From Pegea sp. RAD2-039 (Eukaryota > Chordata > Thaliacea > Salpida > Salpidae): a stretch of DNA of 64,000 nt. The position numbers and the translations under genes were made by a program. Under the pieces are notes generated by a model that saw nothing but the letters and a program-made list of their open reading frames with translations, was not told where the DNA came from and made no database searches. Within the stretch, counting starts at the first letter, position 1, and every line of letters begins with the position of its first letter. The stretch covers positions 1,798,001 through 1,862,000 of the forward strand of contig JAQGEQ010000048.1 of NCBI GenBank assembly GCA_034620365.1, written 5' to 3'. Below are positions 14,701 to 29,400 of this stretch, piece by piece.

Positions 14701-17543
14701 TATCACCCTAATGTAAAAAAAAGTTAAACTTCAAGCTAAATAGCATTAGTCAGTACTTACAACGTATAGCATAATTTAAAACATTTAAATATACAAACTG
14801 AACTGACAACAAAAGCTGGTGAGTATTACTCACAACAGAAAATTAAATCAATACTTCACTGTTTATAATTTTAAAAGCTTTTACTTTTTACTTAAGTGGC
14901 AGCACGAAAGGAATTTTAATTTTTAGCGCTGGTTTTAATGCCTCGTTAAGCACAATAATTAAATAAAAATTATAAATCTATTGACTTGTTAACTGTTTCG
15001 GTTGACAACACAAAGCCGAAGGAAAAATTTGTCCAAATTTTTTTTTGCTAAATCCCTTAAATACATATTTTCCTAAAAACTAAAACGTAAAACATATTTA
15101 GTAACTTACTTCATCGAATGGCATATCAAAAAAATGTAGAACAGCGAAAATAAATAGTGAGTCTTTAAGAAACGATTGTAGTTTGCTTTTCTATAAAAAC
15201 CATAAAAAGCTTTTAAAATTAAAATTGTATTTTTTCGTAAAATTTAAAAAGGCATTACAACTTTGTGAAAAAAGATTTTACCTAAATGGGCTCACAGCAA
15301 ATATTGTGATTATTGTTAAAGTTATTAAAATCAGGACACCAGATATTCCAGGCCAAGTAGTTAACATTACAATCCAGCCTTTCTGTAAATTTTTTAAAAA
15401 TAAATTATGAAAGAAAATTAAAAGAAAAAGTTATAAACCATATGAGTTTTACTGGTGCTAATTATGTTTCACTGTTATATAAACTATTTTTTCTTATTTA
15501 AAATGATAATATTATTTGAACAAAATTTGTGTACTTGATTAGGAGTTTTAGCCAAATTGATTTCTGCAAACATTGGATCAAATTTTGAACAAAAGTTTAT
15601 TGCGTTAAAAGAATGGGCCACACAGTGCACAACTGAAAAAAAAGCTTTTAAATTATCTATTATTTCTCTTTAATTATTAGTAAATGAATTAAAAAGCACG
15701 GTAGTTGAATTATTCAACTTAAAAATCACTTTCATATTGCCAACCAATTTGTTGTTGTTATTTTTTATCGTTTAGTATACAAAGGAAGCCAAATAACTGC
15801 CACTAGGAATATATAGATAAATTAAAATAATAACGCAAAAATATCTTTAAGAAATTTCTTTCCAATATAAATTTTAACCAAAAAGTTAATCAAGAAGCAG
15901 CTTATATATATAACTCAAAACAACTTTTACTGAAAGTAAAACTGAATATTTTATGGTTAGTGACGACATATCAAACCCCAAAGATATCAATTTCGTGTTC
16001 AAATTATCAAACTTCAAATCCATTTGACTTATATGGTAACATTTTAGTGGCTTGTGAAAAAATTTGGAAAAAAAATGAAATATTTTTTGATACATAAGAT
16101 ATTTATTTTTCCATTTCATCTTTGTTCAATTGACTCAAAGTGATTTTTAAATTATGTTATTTTTACTATCTTTTTCTTTTATTTATAGAATTAATATAAA
16201 CGAATTTGAAGTATGATTTGGAGCACTAAATATTTGTGTGATGATTAAGACTGAGCTATTAGAGGTATCCAGCAGCATAAAAAAAAAAGAAAAAAATGCG
16301 AACCAGCTAAAAAGCAGATCATGGATGCGCAGTAGATATGAATATATCTGTATAAGCTCATTGTTTGAGAACGGTTCGGCTGTTGAAATAAAAAACATAT
16401 TTCAAGTATAAATTTTTTAAATTGTTGTAGTAAAGATAAAGATTTATGACGTACCATGTTGAGCAATTTAAGTAAAAATCCAGTAAATTTTCTGCACATT
16501 GGAACTAAAAGTATTGCAGCATTTAAATTGATGCAAGCTGCACTAGCTCGGCTAAGGCATAATCCATACTGAATATCGAATAAAGAATTACTGTCAATCG
16601 TTTGTGGAAACTTTTTATATTATCATAAAGTAATAAGCCATATTAGTTATTTCGATATAAACACAATTAGAAGTTGAAAATTATTTCAATTATCACTAAA
16701 TTTCGAATATTTAAACTGAAATCATTTGTGGATAGTATATTTTATTAAATTAATGGGTAGCTATTAGTTTTATCGAATTGTTGTAAGGTTATATTGATAA
16801 AATTTATTTGAGGTTTTAAGCGAAATTTTGTTGTTACATTAAAAAGCTTAAATTTAATATAAATTCTTACTCCAAGCATTTGATGTAAATAATGATATTG
16901 TGTTCCATAATATGTTGTAAATTTCCACCAAAACACAAATCCATTTGCTAGAAGCCAAACGATCTTCAAATTAAGAATAATTAGTTTTTTTTTATAAATT
17001 AAACCTAATTAATATAACTAAAGCAGTGTCACATAAAGTTTTATTATTTTATTGATTGATTTTTATCATAAAAACAGTCCCAAGAAGTCCAACAGTTGAG
17101 CAATTTACTTAAGAGTGTTAAAGCCGGTAAAAACTATCAGATAAGCTTTTTGATTTATACATCAATAGAAACATTTAGAGAAATGTATTTTAAACTATTA
17201 TAAAGAATCAAAAGTCCAACAGTTAAAACATTAATTGAAATACGAAGCAAAAAAAGTAGAGAAAGTGGAGACCTTACTTATAGAATATCTTTACTTAAGC
17301 TTTAACCATAAAGTTGTAGAAGAAACTGTGACTTAAGTTTTAGTGACGATGCTTTTCACAGCTTTAAAAATTCTAATTATTTAGCAGTACACGCATTTGC
17401 TTAAACGTTTGATATATTTGCAAAACATTTTAGCAAATGATACAGACTATATTTGTAAGTATATTGTTTTAGTTATGACTCACCAAAAACTTAATTTTCT
17501 TAAAATCTTTTTCTAAATTAGAAGTTTGAAACAGTTTTGCCAT
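11797..17543 (-). CDS. NOX4: NADPH oxidase, NOX4-like
   Basis: Membrane flavocytochrome that moves electrons from NADPH through FAD and two haems to oxygen. Exons: 17543-17484, 16963-16871, 16568-16455, 16379-16304, 15632-15535, 15382-15282, 15190-15110, 14260-14005, 13954-13787, 13656-13533, 13015-12601, 12361-12244, 12138-11969, 11917-11797; 1,995 nt, 664 residues. Haem histidines are H103/H117 and H192/H205, with the canonical 13- and 12-residue gaps. FAD motif HPFTV is at 364-368, the NADPH motif AGGIGITPF at 513-521, and CCGP at 632-635. NOX4 rather than NOX1-3/5 is indicated by YHYLHQMLG, YGLCLSRASA, the IKYQTN start of a long extracellular E-loop with several cysteines and NxS/T sites, and the KESFS C-terminus. 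Odd: the linker before the GPF element carries about 70 extra low-complexity residues. The intron at 13955-14004 is 50 nt. NOX4 normally pairs with p22phox. Confidence 0.93.
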
Positions 17544-20410
17544 AAGTATTTTTTTAAAACTTCACCGCTTCATATAAAAATTCTACAGAAAGCTATAAGT
17601 TTTAGCTTTTACTTTCCATTCTACTGAAGAAATATAAAGGCATGTCCTTATAAGATGATTACGAAACCAATAACATATCGAGCTTTCCATGAACATAAAT
17701 GTAGACTGTGACTGTATAACGTCTATTCATTCAGAAAGGCTATTATACTTTATTTACATTTAGAATATATGTGAATGATAATTCAATAGGTCTATACAGT
17801 TACATGTCTATTTTCTCAACAAGTTTGTTAAGACAAAAAAGAATTATTTTTTTTAAATAAAAATACAAAAAATATAATCTTCATCTACTAATTCATTGAT
17901 TTATTTCAGAAGTCTTCACTTGTAAGATAGCTTAGACTTCTCTAATTGAAACGGTTTAAGTAAATTTATATAAGCAAATGAGAGTAAACAGAAGTGTTTC
18001 CTGTTGTTTCTTCATGAAATATTGGTATATCATTAAAATAAATTTGCTGAACAAATAACTATTACATATAGTCTTATGAGAAATCAAAACGTTTTAGGCA
18101 TAAGCTCAAAATTATTTGTGGAATCATTTCAACTACCTTAGATTAAAACATAGCTTTTGAGAATTATTTCTTGTAGACTAGTATTGTAAAATCTTATTTT
18201 ATCTATAAAACTAATCTTTTAGTTAAAAAATTTACTTCAATTAGTTGTAAAATAGCTATTAGAAAATATTGCAGAGTTTCTTGAAAAATAAATTAAACCT
18301 AACAGTCAGTAAATATCATGAAAGTCCCTGGTAACTTAGATAAACTATATATAACTTGCTGATAGCTGTAAAACAAACATCTGATTAAACCTAATGTATG
18401 AAGTTTAATTTCAAGCAAACGATGAAAACATTGACTAACTCTTATTAATGCAAGAAACTAACTTAAATAATCTGCAAGACTTTTGACACGCTTCACTACA
18501 CTTGAGTTCTCTCTCTCTCAATCTTTTGTGCCTTTCTTCTCAGTACTTCTTCGTCTGTTCAGACAGAGAGTGAATGAAGAACATCCAGCTTTCTACGTCA
18601 TCAGTCTCACGCTTTGTTGGTTTTGACGAAGGAAACCATTGCGAAAGCATATCAGCTGATATTTATCTCGTTTAAAAATTGATTTTCAGCTAAGTCGTTT
18701 AATCACATAAAAGGTGTTAAGTCTATGACTGGAGGACATCTTTAACAGTTTGAAACTGTATTTGTTACAATTTGATGAACTGCTTACTGAAATTATCATC
18801 TCCTTACTGTGGTAAAGTTGCCAAAGCAAACCTCATTATAAATTGTTTTTTAGTTTATATAAATAAGCAAAATTTATCGATTATAAAAAATTAAGAAGTT
18901 TACTTCGGTGAAAATCCACCTACAAGAGAAATATAAGCTGAAAACCTTTTAAAAATTAATTAATTGCTTGCTCATTTAAAGGCAAATTTGTGGTTAATTT
19001 ATTGGTTTTAACAAAGTAGTGATTAGAAAATTATGATTTAGTTTGTAAAAAAGATTGTGAACAAACCATCTAGGTAATTTGATAGATAAATAGTTTAACA
19101 TTTATCAAATTTTCTTTTAATTGAAATTATCAGTTTTCTTAACTGGCTATTTTATTTATTCAACACGTGGCTGCGAGTTACAAATTCAACAGTTCTTATA
19201 GCGAAAAAGGTTAATTAGATAGAATCATAAAGAATTAATCAGAATCTTGCGCAAATACTCGACCACAATAAAGTACGCAAAGCATCCATCTTAATACCAT
19301 CCACTGTTTCAAGCTTCATAGCAGTTAGATTACAGGTGCACACCTCAGCACGTGACGATTTTCTTTACAATTACTAAATAGTGTCGTTAATGACATTTCA
19401 AGAATTTTTTTGAAGTTGATGATAACAAGAATGAGATAAAATAGTTAACAAGAAAACTTTTCTTAAAATATCTATTAGTTATTTCAATGTTCAAATTTCA
19501 TTTACGGGCTAAATTAAACCAAATTAATTTCAAATAACTTTTCATTGGTTAAAGTACAAAGCATTTAAATTACTTCTCAAAATATGTTTGCTTACAAAAA
19601 AGTTATTTTTTGTGCTTTAATTATCTGCAAGATAAAATTCAGTATGTTTTTACTTGATCATTAACTTTTAAAAAGTGTTTAATTAGTTTAATTATAATAT
19701 TTGAAAGTATTTGGTCAAGAAAGAATAAGAAAATGAAAAGAATATTTGAACTGAAAGCAGCAATGTCATTAAAAGTAATGAAAAATAGATTAAATAAAGA
19801 ATGAATTTTGTATCTAAAATTAAAAAAGTAGTATCGATTTTATAAGATTTCAGATTTTGCTTGTGTTTTACAATAAAAAAACTGAATTTTTTAATAAAAC
19901 ACTTTTTCTCAGTAATAAATTTTAAGTTATCTTTAAAAACCGTAAAGATCGATCAATCACTATAATTTTTTGAATTGTTTGGATTCGATTGACATTTATT
20001 TATCATTTTAGTTTTTCAAAGCTTTAAAGAATTGAACCAAAAAGTTATTAATCGTTTTCAGTTGTAAGCCCTCTAGCTAATGTAATTAATCTCATATAGC
20101 CTGTATATGATTACAAATAATAAATATTATATAAAAGAATAAACAATAATTTTATAGAATCGATTGAAAAAATACAAATAAGAGTAAATTTTTAAATGCT
20201 GGTAAATACAGCTAAAAAATGTAAGTTTCAAGTACAACCATCAAACGAACGATTAAAAAAACAAATCAGCAAAATAAATGATGTCAAAAAAACTTATGCG
20301 CAAATAGAATTTTAGTACAAATATATTTGTGGCAAACATTAAATAGGTAAATTAAATCTAAAAAACCACTAAGCAGGTATTGGCAAAAAAACCTTTTGGA
20401 AAAATTAGAT
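17544..20410. other. Intergenic region upstream of NOX4, downstream of MEGF8
   Basis: Mostly AT-rich without coding signal. A less AT-rich island at about 18480-18680 with a CT-repeat (TCTCTCTCTCTC near 18510) is the best candidate for a NOX4 promoter or 5'UTR exon, about 1 kb upstream of its start codon. Nothing else is recognised. Confidence 0.4.
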
Positions 20411-23400
20411 TTAAAGAATTGAATCAAAAGTTTTGTTACTTTCATCTGCTAATCGAGCAGGGTATCTTTTCATATCGTCCACAATAGCAGTTGTTGAAAC
20501 AAAAATTGGAGTTTGCCGTCCGCCAGGTAATACTGCTAAATATGTTAGTAGGTGAATGGACTGGTTGTGATGAGTTGGTTGCATGATAACTGGTTGTTGG
20601 ATGGTTTGGATTTTAGGTACAATAGTTTCAGGTAAACGAAATCGAACACTTTTTTCAACAGAATTCTTTTTCATCTTTTTCTTCTGTAGTATGGAGCTGG
20701 TCGGCTTTTTAGTTTCAAAAACAACTTTACATCCTGAAACCCATGCAAAAGATAAAGATGAAGAATCTGAATCTTCAAAAGAAGTCTTTTCTTCTTCGTT
20801 TTGGGAATGACTGCAGATTGGAGAAGACAACGGCTGATGTATGCTGAAGATCAAATATTTTGAAGAAGATTGGAAATAAGAGATAAATCTTACCTTTGAT
20901 GAGTTGAAACGGATTGAGAAAAGTTAGAATGATCAGAATCCAACCAAACATATATCAATTTACAAGGGCGTCTGTGATTCAAATGATCATCTATCGTTTG
21001 AATCATTTCTTCTCAACACTAACCTAGCTAAAGGTATCAACTGAAGAGCTTGATTCATTCGAGCTCTTCTATAACTCATCATCAGCCGCAGTTTGCGAAA
21101 GATACTGGTAGTGACAACAATCAGTACAAAAAAGCTGAAACATGAAGTGAAAAAAACGAAAATATCCAACCGAAGCTTGTTCTGGATAAAAAGGTTGTTC
21201 GAAAAATATCAAAAGTTTCCTGGAAGGCAAACCTGTCTTAAAACAAAACTTCCAGAAGCGCCTGAAACTTCCGGATCTGCATCTCTTCTATGTCTTTCTT
21301 TTTCCTTTTTTGCTATTATGATTACAAACAAGCTATTATCATTAACATAGTAGTCACGTGACACTATCAGTCTACTCCGTAATGATTTAACTTGCAGTGC
21401 ATCATGTGACCCCATCACGATTTGAGTAGTTTCTATCTCTTTTGGGTTCACATCAGCAACTACAACCTGTAAAGAAGTTCATTAAAAATATAAATATTTG
21501 AAATTCACTATTTAATCAATTAAAAAATTATTATAATAATATGTTGGTTAGTAAATACTCTGTATTTTTGGTCGGTTTTAATTCGATCTTCATTTGAAAA
21601 ATTAAAACTTTTTTGATGAATAACTTCTTCAAAATTTTCATCATTATGAGTTCTAAAAGAATAAAAGATTTTTAAAACTTTCAAATCTTGAATTACTTCC
21701 ATTAACTCACGAGATTCGATAAAAAGATGGAGAATTGTAGATGATGAAGACATCTACCATCCCATCCCAGACATCAATAAGAATACGAAAAGGATTGGAG
21801 TTAGACATCTTAGTAAAGAAAGCAAACCGAACACTTTGACCAGCTTTTAGTTGTGGTTGTCCTTGATGGAGATTGTAGTTGAAACAGTACTTACCATCGA
21901 AGCACAATTCTCTGTTGGCACTTTCCTAATATGACACAAAATGTTAAAAATAAAAATTAAATTAAAAACTGAAACTGACCACTTTGTAACAGGGACTTCC
22001 AAGGTATCTTGGACTTCCTGTAAATGTATCTTTACATTTATCACATTGAAATTTCCAACAATCACTATTATGATTGGCACTAATTTGACTATTACAATTT
22101 GGTTTCGACGACATAGAGTTTGGTGAACAGACACAGTTTAATCCAGTTATATTATTACAACTTTGAAGACGTTTTGTCAATTTACGGCAGCGGCAACGTT
22201 CACATGTACCGTTCAGCTAAAAAAATTTCAAAATGTCAACCCAAATAAGTCAAACATAATGAAATAAGTAAATAAAAAGGTAATAAAAGATGGTAACTAT
22301 GTTTTCTACTCAATTGAAAAATAATTTTCGATTAATATATGAAAAATATGAAGAACGAAATAAATGAAAACATTTTCATCAGCTGGGTTCAAGCAGTTTA
22401 AAAGTTGTTGACTAATTCATGCCTGAATACTTTTATGACACTTTAGTGAGATCTCTCCGTCAATAACCTCAAGAAAAAGTTCATAAACTTTAATAAATAA
22501 ATCAGTTTGCTGAAAAACAAATGACCTCAAAGTAACCGTTCAAACATTCTTCACAAAGTAATCCTTTGCTCTTTTTGCATCTTATACATCTTACTTCCTT
22601 CGAGCTCTTAGGACCTCTAGAAGTAGCTTCAACTGTACTCATACATGTTTCACTTCTGCTATGACATATTTCCTGAGATAAAATAATTGTTTTATCAGCT
22701 AAACAAAAACCTTTTATGAAGACTTATACAATGAGAGCAGAAAATTAAACAAACTTATAAAACAACTCTGATATCAACAGATAACTCTTTTTACAACCTT
22801 GCAAGGTCGACAAACAGAAGATTTATCAGTTGAATCATTTACTAAGGGATCACCGACAAAATTGATTCCACAAAACTGACAAAACTCTCCCGTAGTGTTG
22901 AAACGACATTTCAAGCATCTGAGAGCAAAAAAGAAGAAAATAAAAGAAGCTAGAAACATTCAACTAACTTGTTTCCTTCACAATCACTCATGCCGTTACA
23001 TTGACATTTCCTCTGGCACTGGTCGCCAGTAAAACTAAAGTCACATTTACATTTGTTGGGTTTGATGCAAGTACCATTGTGACATCCTAAAATCAAAGTA
23101 TTTGACAATTAAAGGAAAAATAACTTGTCATTTACAAACTGGCTGAAATCTTTATATCGTTGAATCTAAAAATCTTTACCAAAAACCGACATCTATATTT
23201 TAAAGTTCAAATAATTTCGATTGAAAAATAATACTATTTAAAAAATTTTGAAACTTTTGAGAGATGATACTGAAACAGGAATTTGTTAGTTTTTCAAATA
23301 TTCACAAAATGGAAAGAAGATGAAAATTTAAATCAAATGAGATATTGAGGTTAGCAGCTAGTGTTTAATGAAGTCTCGTAACTTAAAAACTAGAAATTCG

Positions 23401-26400
23401 AACCTTTTTTGCACACTGGCATACACGTGTTAGTATCTACATTCAGTTTGTAGCCTTTTTTACAAACACATTTAAACCCATTTTCTAAATCCAAACAAGT
23501 TTGTGTTTTATCGCAATTATGGGTTCCACGAAAGCATTCATCTTCTAGGGGACATTTCATAAGAGACCATATTTGAGTTTTGCCCTCTAACTCCATAGAA
23601 GAATTTTTCTAATGAAGAAAAACATTTACGAAGTTAAAACATGGAAGATAAAAACAAAAAATAACTCACAGATAAATTTCCTTCTCTACAAAGTCCGTGA
23701 CTTTTATTCTGACTAGTACTCCACCATATACATCTCGGTAAATTGATGCAAGTACGACAGGTAACAGCTTGATTACATTCGCTGATTAAATGATTGCATA
23801 TGCCATCGTTTGAGATTAAATTTTTGCGGTCAATTAAGACCCCACAATTTCCATTTGTACACAAAATACTGGACTCATAGCGAGAAATACAACGCTTCAA
23901 CTTGACTATCCAAAAACAGTTGTTTTGTAGACAAGAAGTACATGTAATTGCATTTGAACATTTGAAACAATTTGGTTTGCAAATATTTTTCACTATTGGA
24001 GTTTCACAAGAAGCTGCCAACAATTGTATCAAATATTTCAGATGTATATTTCTCAATATGTTTGTTTGAGTTGAAAAAATAGTTATGAAGTTAAATTTGT
24101 TTAAATTTTCTTCCAAATTTAGTTTATGAATTAAAAAAAGTTTATAAAACGTAATTATGATTTTCTAACAGGCTATATTTCAATTACCGTTTTTAAAACA
24201 ACTTTTGCGCTTAAAACAGAGATCTTTTTCAAGACATTTGCCATTTATTGAAGTATCTTCAGTTTGACAAGAAGCAGAACACCACTCACAAAGGTTTGTT
24301 TCATTCATACAATCATAACATGTCCTTTAAATTGATTGGTGACAAGTTACAACATTTGCATATTTTCAATTGTACCTGAAGCTTTCACAAAATGTTTTCT
24401 TCTGTTTACATGTAGGACATTCATCATTGGAATCAAACAAAGTTTTTGATGTACATTCAAATGGAGTTAGATCCTGTTAACATGTTTTGAAAATGTTTAA
24501 ATTGAAAAGTAATTTCAGCAAACTGTAAACCTTCGAACCTTGCAATTTAAACAAGAAGGAAATGTTGTGAAGCAGCTACAATTTACTTCACATGAAATAC
24601 TGAATTTCTGTTGAAAATATTCTCATTTTTAATCGATAAAAACATAAATTGATTTCAAGTTACTTGAACTTTTGAAGTGATAAAACCATTTTTTAATCCT
24701 CCGAATAAATAAAATGTTATTTTATCTTCCAGTTGAAAAGCTGCCGCAAAATGCTTATAAAGTTGTATGTCTTTATCTGTGAATATTCGATAATTCAAAG
24801 TATAAGTTGTTATTTATCATTTATATTAATTATAATTTCTTAAATTACATCTTAGTGGTTTTTGTTCAACTGATTTATGAAAATGATCAAGTAAACAATT
24901 GATTGGTGAAAATCTACCTTTGATCAAAGAAACTTTTATCCAATTGTTTTGTCGAAATAAATATATCCAAGTATTGTTTGAGGATAAAAAGTCAATAAAA
25001 ACTATTCCTTGAGCTTTAAAAAGTTTAATTTTTATTAAAGTTGTAAAAGAATCAAAAGTGATTATCTTACAAATAGCAAACAATTGAGACGGGGAAATTA
25101 GTGCTTTGAAAGGTTTCTGTGTCATTGAAAACCAGGAACTGGACGTAAAATCATAAAAGAAAAAAGCTACATCATCTTGCAAAGTCGCCATCACAAATAA
25201 TCTATGATTTTCTTGATCATAAGATGCTACATAATGATGAAGATCACTTTGAAGCAAAATAGAAGAATTAATAAAAATCCAATTTTCTCTGATCAAATCA
25301 AAAATTCGAATCTGCGAATAAAATAATATTTCTTTATTAGGATTGGAGAGCAAAGATTAACCAACCTGTTGATCATATGATTTAGATTTTGAAATTCCAC
25401 CAATCAGAGCTAATTTATGATTTTCAATTAAAATCATTGAATGTCCAGCAATTTGGGGAGAAGACACGTTTGCAGAAAATCTGTTCCAGGCTGAACAAAT
25501 CAACAAAACTTAAAAGTGAATTATTTGTCATAAAACTGCATGGGAAGTAGCATGTGTTAAGTACAACATGTCAAGAATCAGACTAAATTAAAACCTAATC
25601 TTCTGAGGTTGCACAGATTTATTAAAATTGTTTGTTGGGTTGAAACTGATTATAGTGGAAATTGTAGAATATTGTAGAAAGTGTTTGAAATGAAATAAAA
25701 GTTTAAAGCTAAATTGTTTGTTAGTTCAACTGTTGAAGACAGATCTAAGACATTCAAGGAAGATATATAATCCGTCAGATACGAGATGTTGGTTGTTAAA
25801 ATTGTAATCTTACTTTTATTATCATTATTCATATTAATCCACCAAATATTAGAATCAGAAAATGTCATAAAATCACTAAAACCTCCATGAATAAAAAGTT
25901 TGTTGCTTGATGATAAGGCAAAAGCATGAAAATATCTTCTACCAGGTGTGTTTGAACCAGTTTTTACAACAGACCAAGTGTCAGTGGACAATTGATATCT
26001 AAAATTAATCTCAGAATTTACAATTGAAATTACCATCTATATTTCAAGTAAACCTCTTATTTCTATATTGATTCTAAAACTATGTTTGATTAACATGACC
26101 ATATACAGGCTGAAATTTATTTGAAGTTTTGAATTCTTTTTGCATTTTAACAAAATAAAAACTTACTCGTAAAACTCAGATGAAACGAAGTTATATGTCG
26201 CACCTCCATACATATATAAAGAGTGATTATAAAAACTTAGTGAATGACCATACAAGCCAAATATTTTTGTACTCTATAAAAGAATTTAGTTTTGCATGTT
26301 AGTAGTAAAAAATTATTTCATCTCTATAAAAATTAGTATTTATTTTCCTTAATTTCAAAAGTAGCCATAAAACCAAGAGGTTTGAAACTGAAAAAGAAGT

Positions 26401-29400
26401 GTAAGAAAGATATTCCTGAATTAATGAATCAACAGCTCTCTACACAATATATGATGTTTATCAAATTGAGTCTGTGACGTTATCTTTTTATTGAATATTT
26501 TATCAGAAGATTGAAGATCAGTAATCTTCACAAAATTATTCAGTTTGACTCATGAGTAACTCTTATATAATTCTTATTTTATTTTAAAGCTCGTCACATT
26601 AGAGAGAAAACTTGTTCTTTTTAGAACTACATTTTTGAGATTAACAACTTTTGTTATCCTAAGGTTTTGTCAACAACGATATCATCTTTTTTGCTAGAAT
26701 ATTTTAACCATCGATAAATTGCTGCATCTCTTGTTGGTGAATCTTATTTTGATGCTTTTACATTTCCGTACACGTGACACTTGAATCGTAGCAATATGAA
26801 ACTGATAAAACGAAAATAGTTTCTACGTTTCAGTTCAACAATGGCACTCATTAAATAGTATAACATGGAGCTAGCTAAAATGAAGTTTCAAATTCTAAAA
26901 AAGTCGGACTTCTAAAAACTTGACATAATACTGGAAGATGTATCAGACTATTACCAACAAAATCTTCATAAAATAACAAAACTGTATTCAAATATGCTGA
27001 AACTTAAAATCACTTGTGTTTATAAACCTACAAATAATAAGCTTTGCGTAATAAGCCGAATAATCTTACTTGAATGGATGTATTACTGATATTTTTGTAT
27101 ATTTGATATGTTACATCAAAACCAACATAACTTTTGTAAGTCTTCAAAATAACGACCATAACACCTGAAATGTAAAGATTAAATAATTTGTAATTTTAAA
27201 TATAAGAGGAATTTTATGAGGTTGATCTTACATCCAATCTTTAAAACCAATTATAATTAGATGTTAAAAGTTCAAGCTTTTATAATATTAATGAAAAAGT
27301 TATTTTGAGTTTAACTGAAGATATGAATATTATTCAAAACATACAAGCGATATAATGATTGATTTTCAGAAGTTTATTTGAGAAAGAAGACAAACCAGTA
27401 TAAGATTCCACGATGCGACGATCCGAATCAACCTGATCACAAAAAGTGGTAAGTAACGTCGAATCTTCACTAAATCCATCAAACACCGAAATCTGTTCCA
27501 TCTACAATGGAATCATTTAGTTACAAAATTGTAATTTGATCAAAGTTTTTGTTTACAACTAAATTATTAAAAGGAATTTTGATGTAAAAATCTACTTGTA
27601 GATATACAGTAGAAACGAAGATATTAATATAACCTGACAGTTGATGTTGTGGATTGACAAAATCTGTAGTTTGATGACAGAATTTGTTTGATTTGTAGTT
27701 ATGACAGCATAACATAAACCACCATCAAATAGTTGGTTGACATCCACACCAAAACCACCTTCAATATCACTAAATTCAATCCGACCTTTACATTTGGCAA
27801 AACATTTTGATCCATTTCTGTTATCAAAAAATAGAAAAGCTGAAAAGTTACGCTGAAAATCAATTATATTTGTTTTAGAAAACTGTAAACCTTGAATCTC
27901 CATACAAGCCAGTTGAACACTTCTCACAATTTTTCCCACTTGTATATTTATCACAACTACAATTACCAGTATCTTCATCACAAATACCTCCTCTGTCTAA
28001 TCTAACTCCATGATAGTTGCATTTACAAGGTTCACATCTATTTTGAGTTTCTTCATTTCGATAATAATCGATCTGACATCTTTCACAATTACTCCCTCTA
28101 GTGTTGTTATGACATAAGTCACAAATTCCTGGAACAATTTCATTCAGTAGCTGATAATGAGAACAACGAAGAGCCAATGACTAACCTGGCCCTAAACTGC
28201 AAGTACTTTGAAAATTACACAGACAGTCAACAGTGCAGTTAGAAAAGTTGGAATGAGAAGAAGTCCATCCAAGGTCGCATATACATTGATGTGAAGTACT
28301 TTCACTGAAACGTGAAAAAAAAGTTAGTTGAAGTGAAATACAAATTCGTAAAACTGAATTTAAATCGAACAAAACTAACTGGCAGTATCCGTTTCCACAT
28401 AAAACATCACAAGTTTTTGCACATGAATATCCATCACCAACGAAACCTTGTTTACATCTACAGTGATACGACCATTTGCTATTTATACAGATAGCGTTTT
28501 CATCACAATTTTGAATATCTACATGATATGAATTAGATGTAAAAAATTAGTTAAATTTCGTAATTTATTAAATAAAGTAATAAAATTATTAATCGAAACC
28601 TAATAAGCACTCATCTATTAAAGGACATTGAATATTGTATTGTATTGTAGAAATATTTGGATTATTCACACAAATTCCTTTAGATGAGATGCACTTTCCC
28701 TATTAAATTAACAAATTTATTAAATTTTGTGTAAAGACACCAAAGAAATTTCTAAAATTTATACAAAAAAAATTAAAAGAAAAGTTCAAACACAAACCAA
28801 ATAGGGATTTGTTAAATCATCACACCAAATGCATTTCATAGTTTCCAAGCACTTGTAGCATGAAGCCGCGTTTTCACAACTAAACCAAAAAGTTAAAGTA
28901 TTTAATGGTAAGTACATTAGACAGTTTTCCAAATAACAAGTTGCTTCAAATTTCAATTATAAAACATTTCGGTAAATCGTTTTGTACAATTTCTTTATCA
29001 GTAAAATGTTTATAAACTTGTACCTGTTCAAAGCTAATGAAATTTGTAATTTAGATGGATGAGTAAGAAGTTACCTCATGCAATTTGAAGCCACGATCGT
29101 TTTTAGGTGGCACATTTCAATATCAGCAGCTTGGCTATGACATGTCTCAGTTTCATCACACCAGTAGCAACTAGATTGTGAATTAAGACAATCAGAACAA
29201 GTTGACTTGCTTTCACAGGCTTGTGGACATTTTGAATTTGTCCTTTTACCTAAACATAATAAATGAAGCTAACAAAATTGGCCTAACAGTGGTTTTAATG
29301 TGACTAGCGGACGTTTCAATGTCTTAAGCACACAGTTTGTATAAGCTTGTTGCACAATTTTAGCGAATAGAAAGAAAAAGCAATTACTATCATTACAGAA

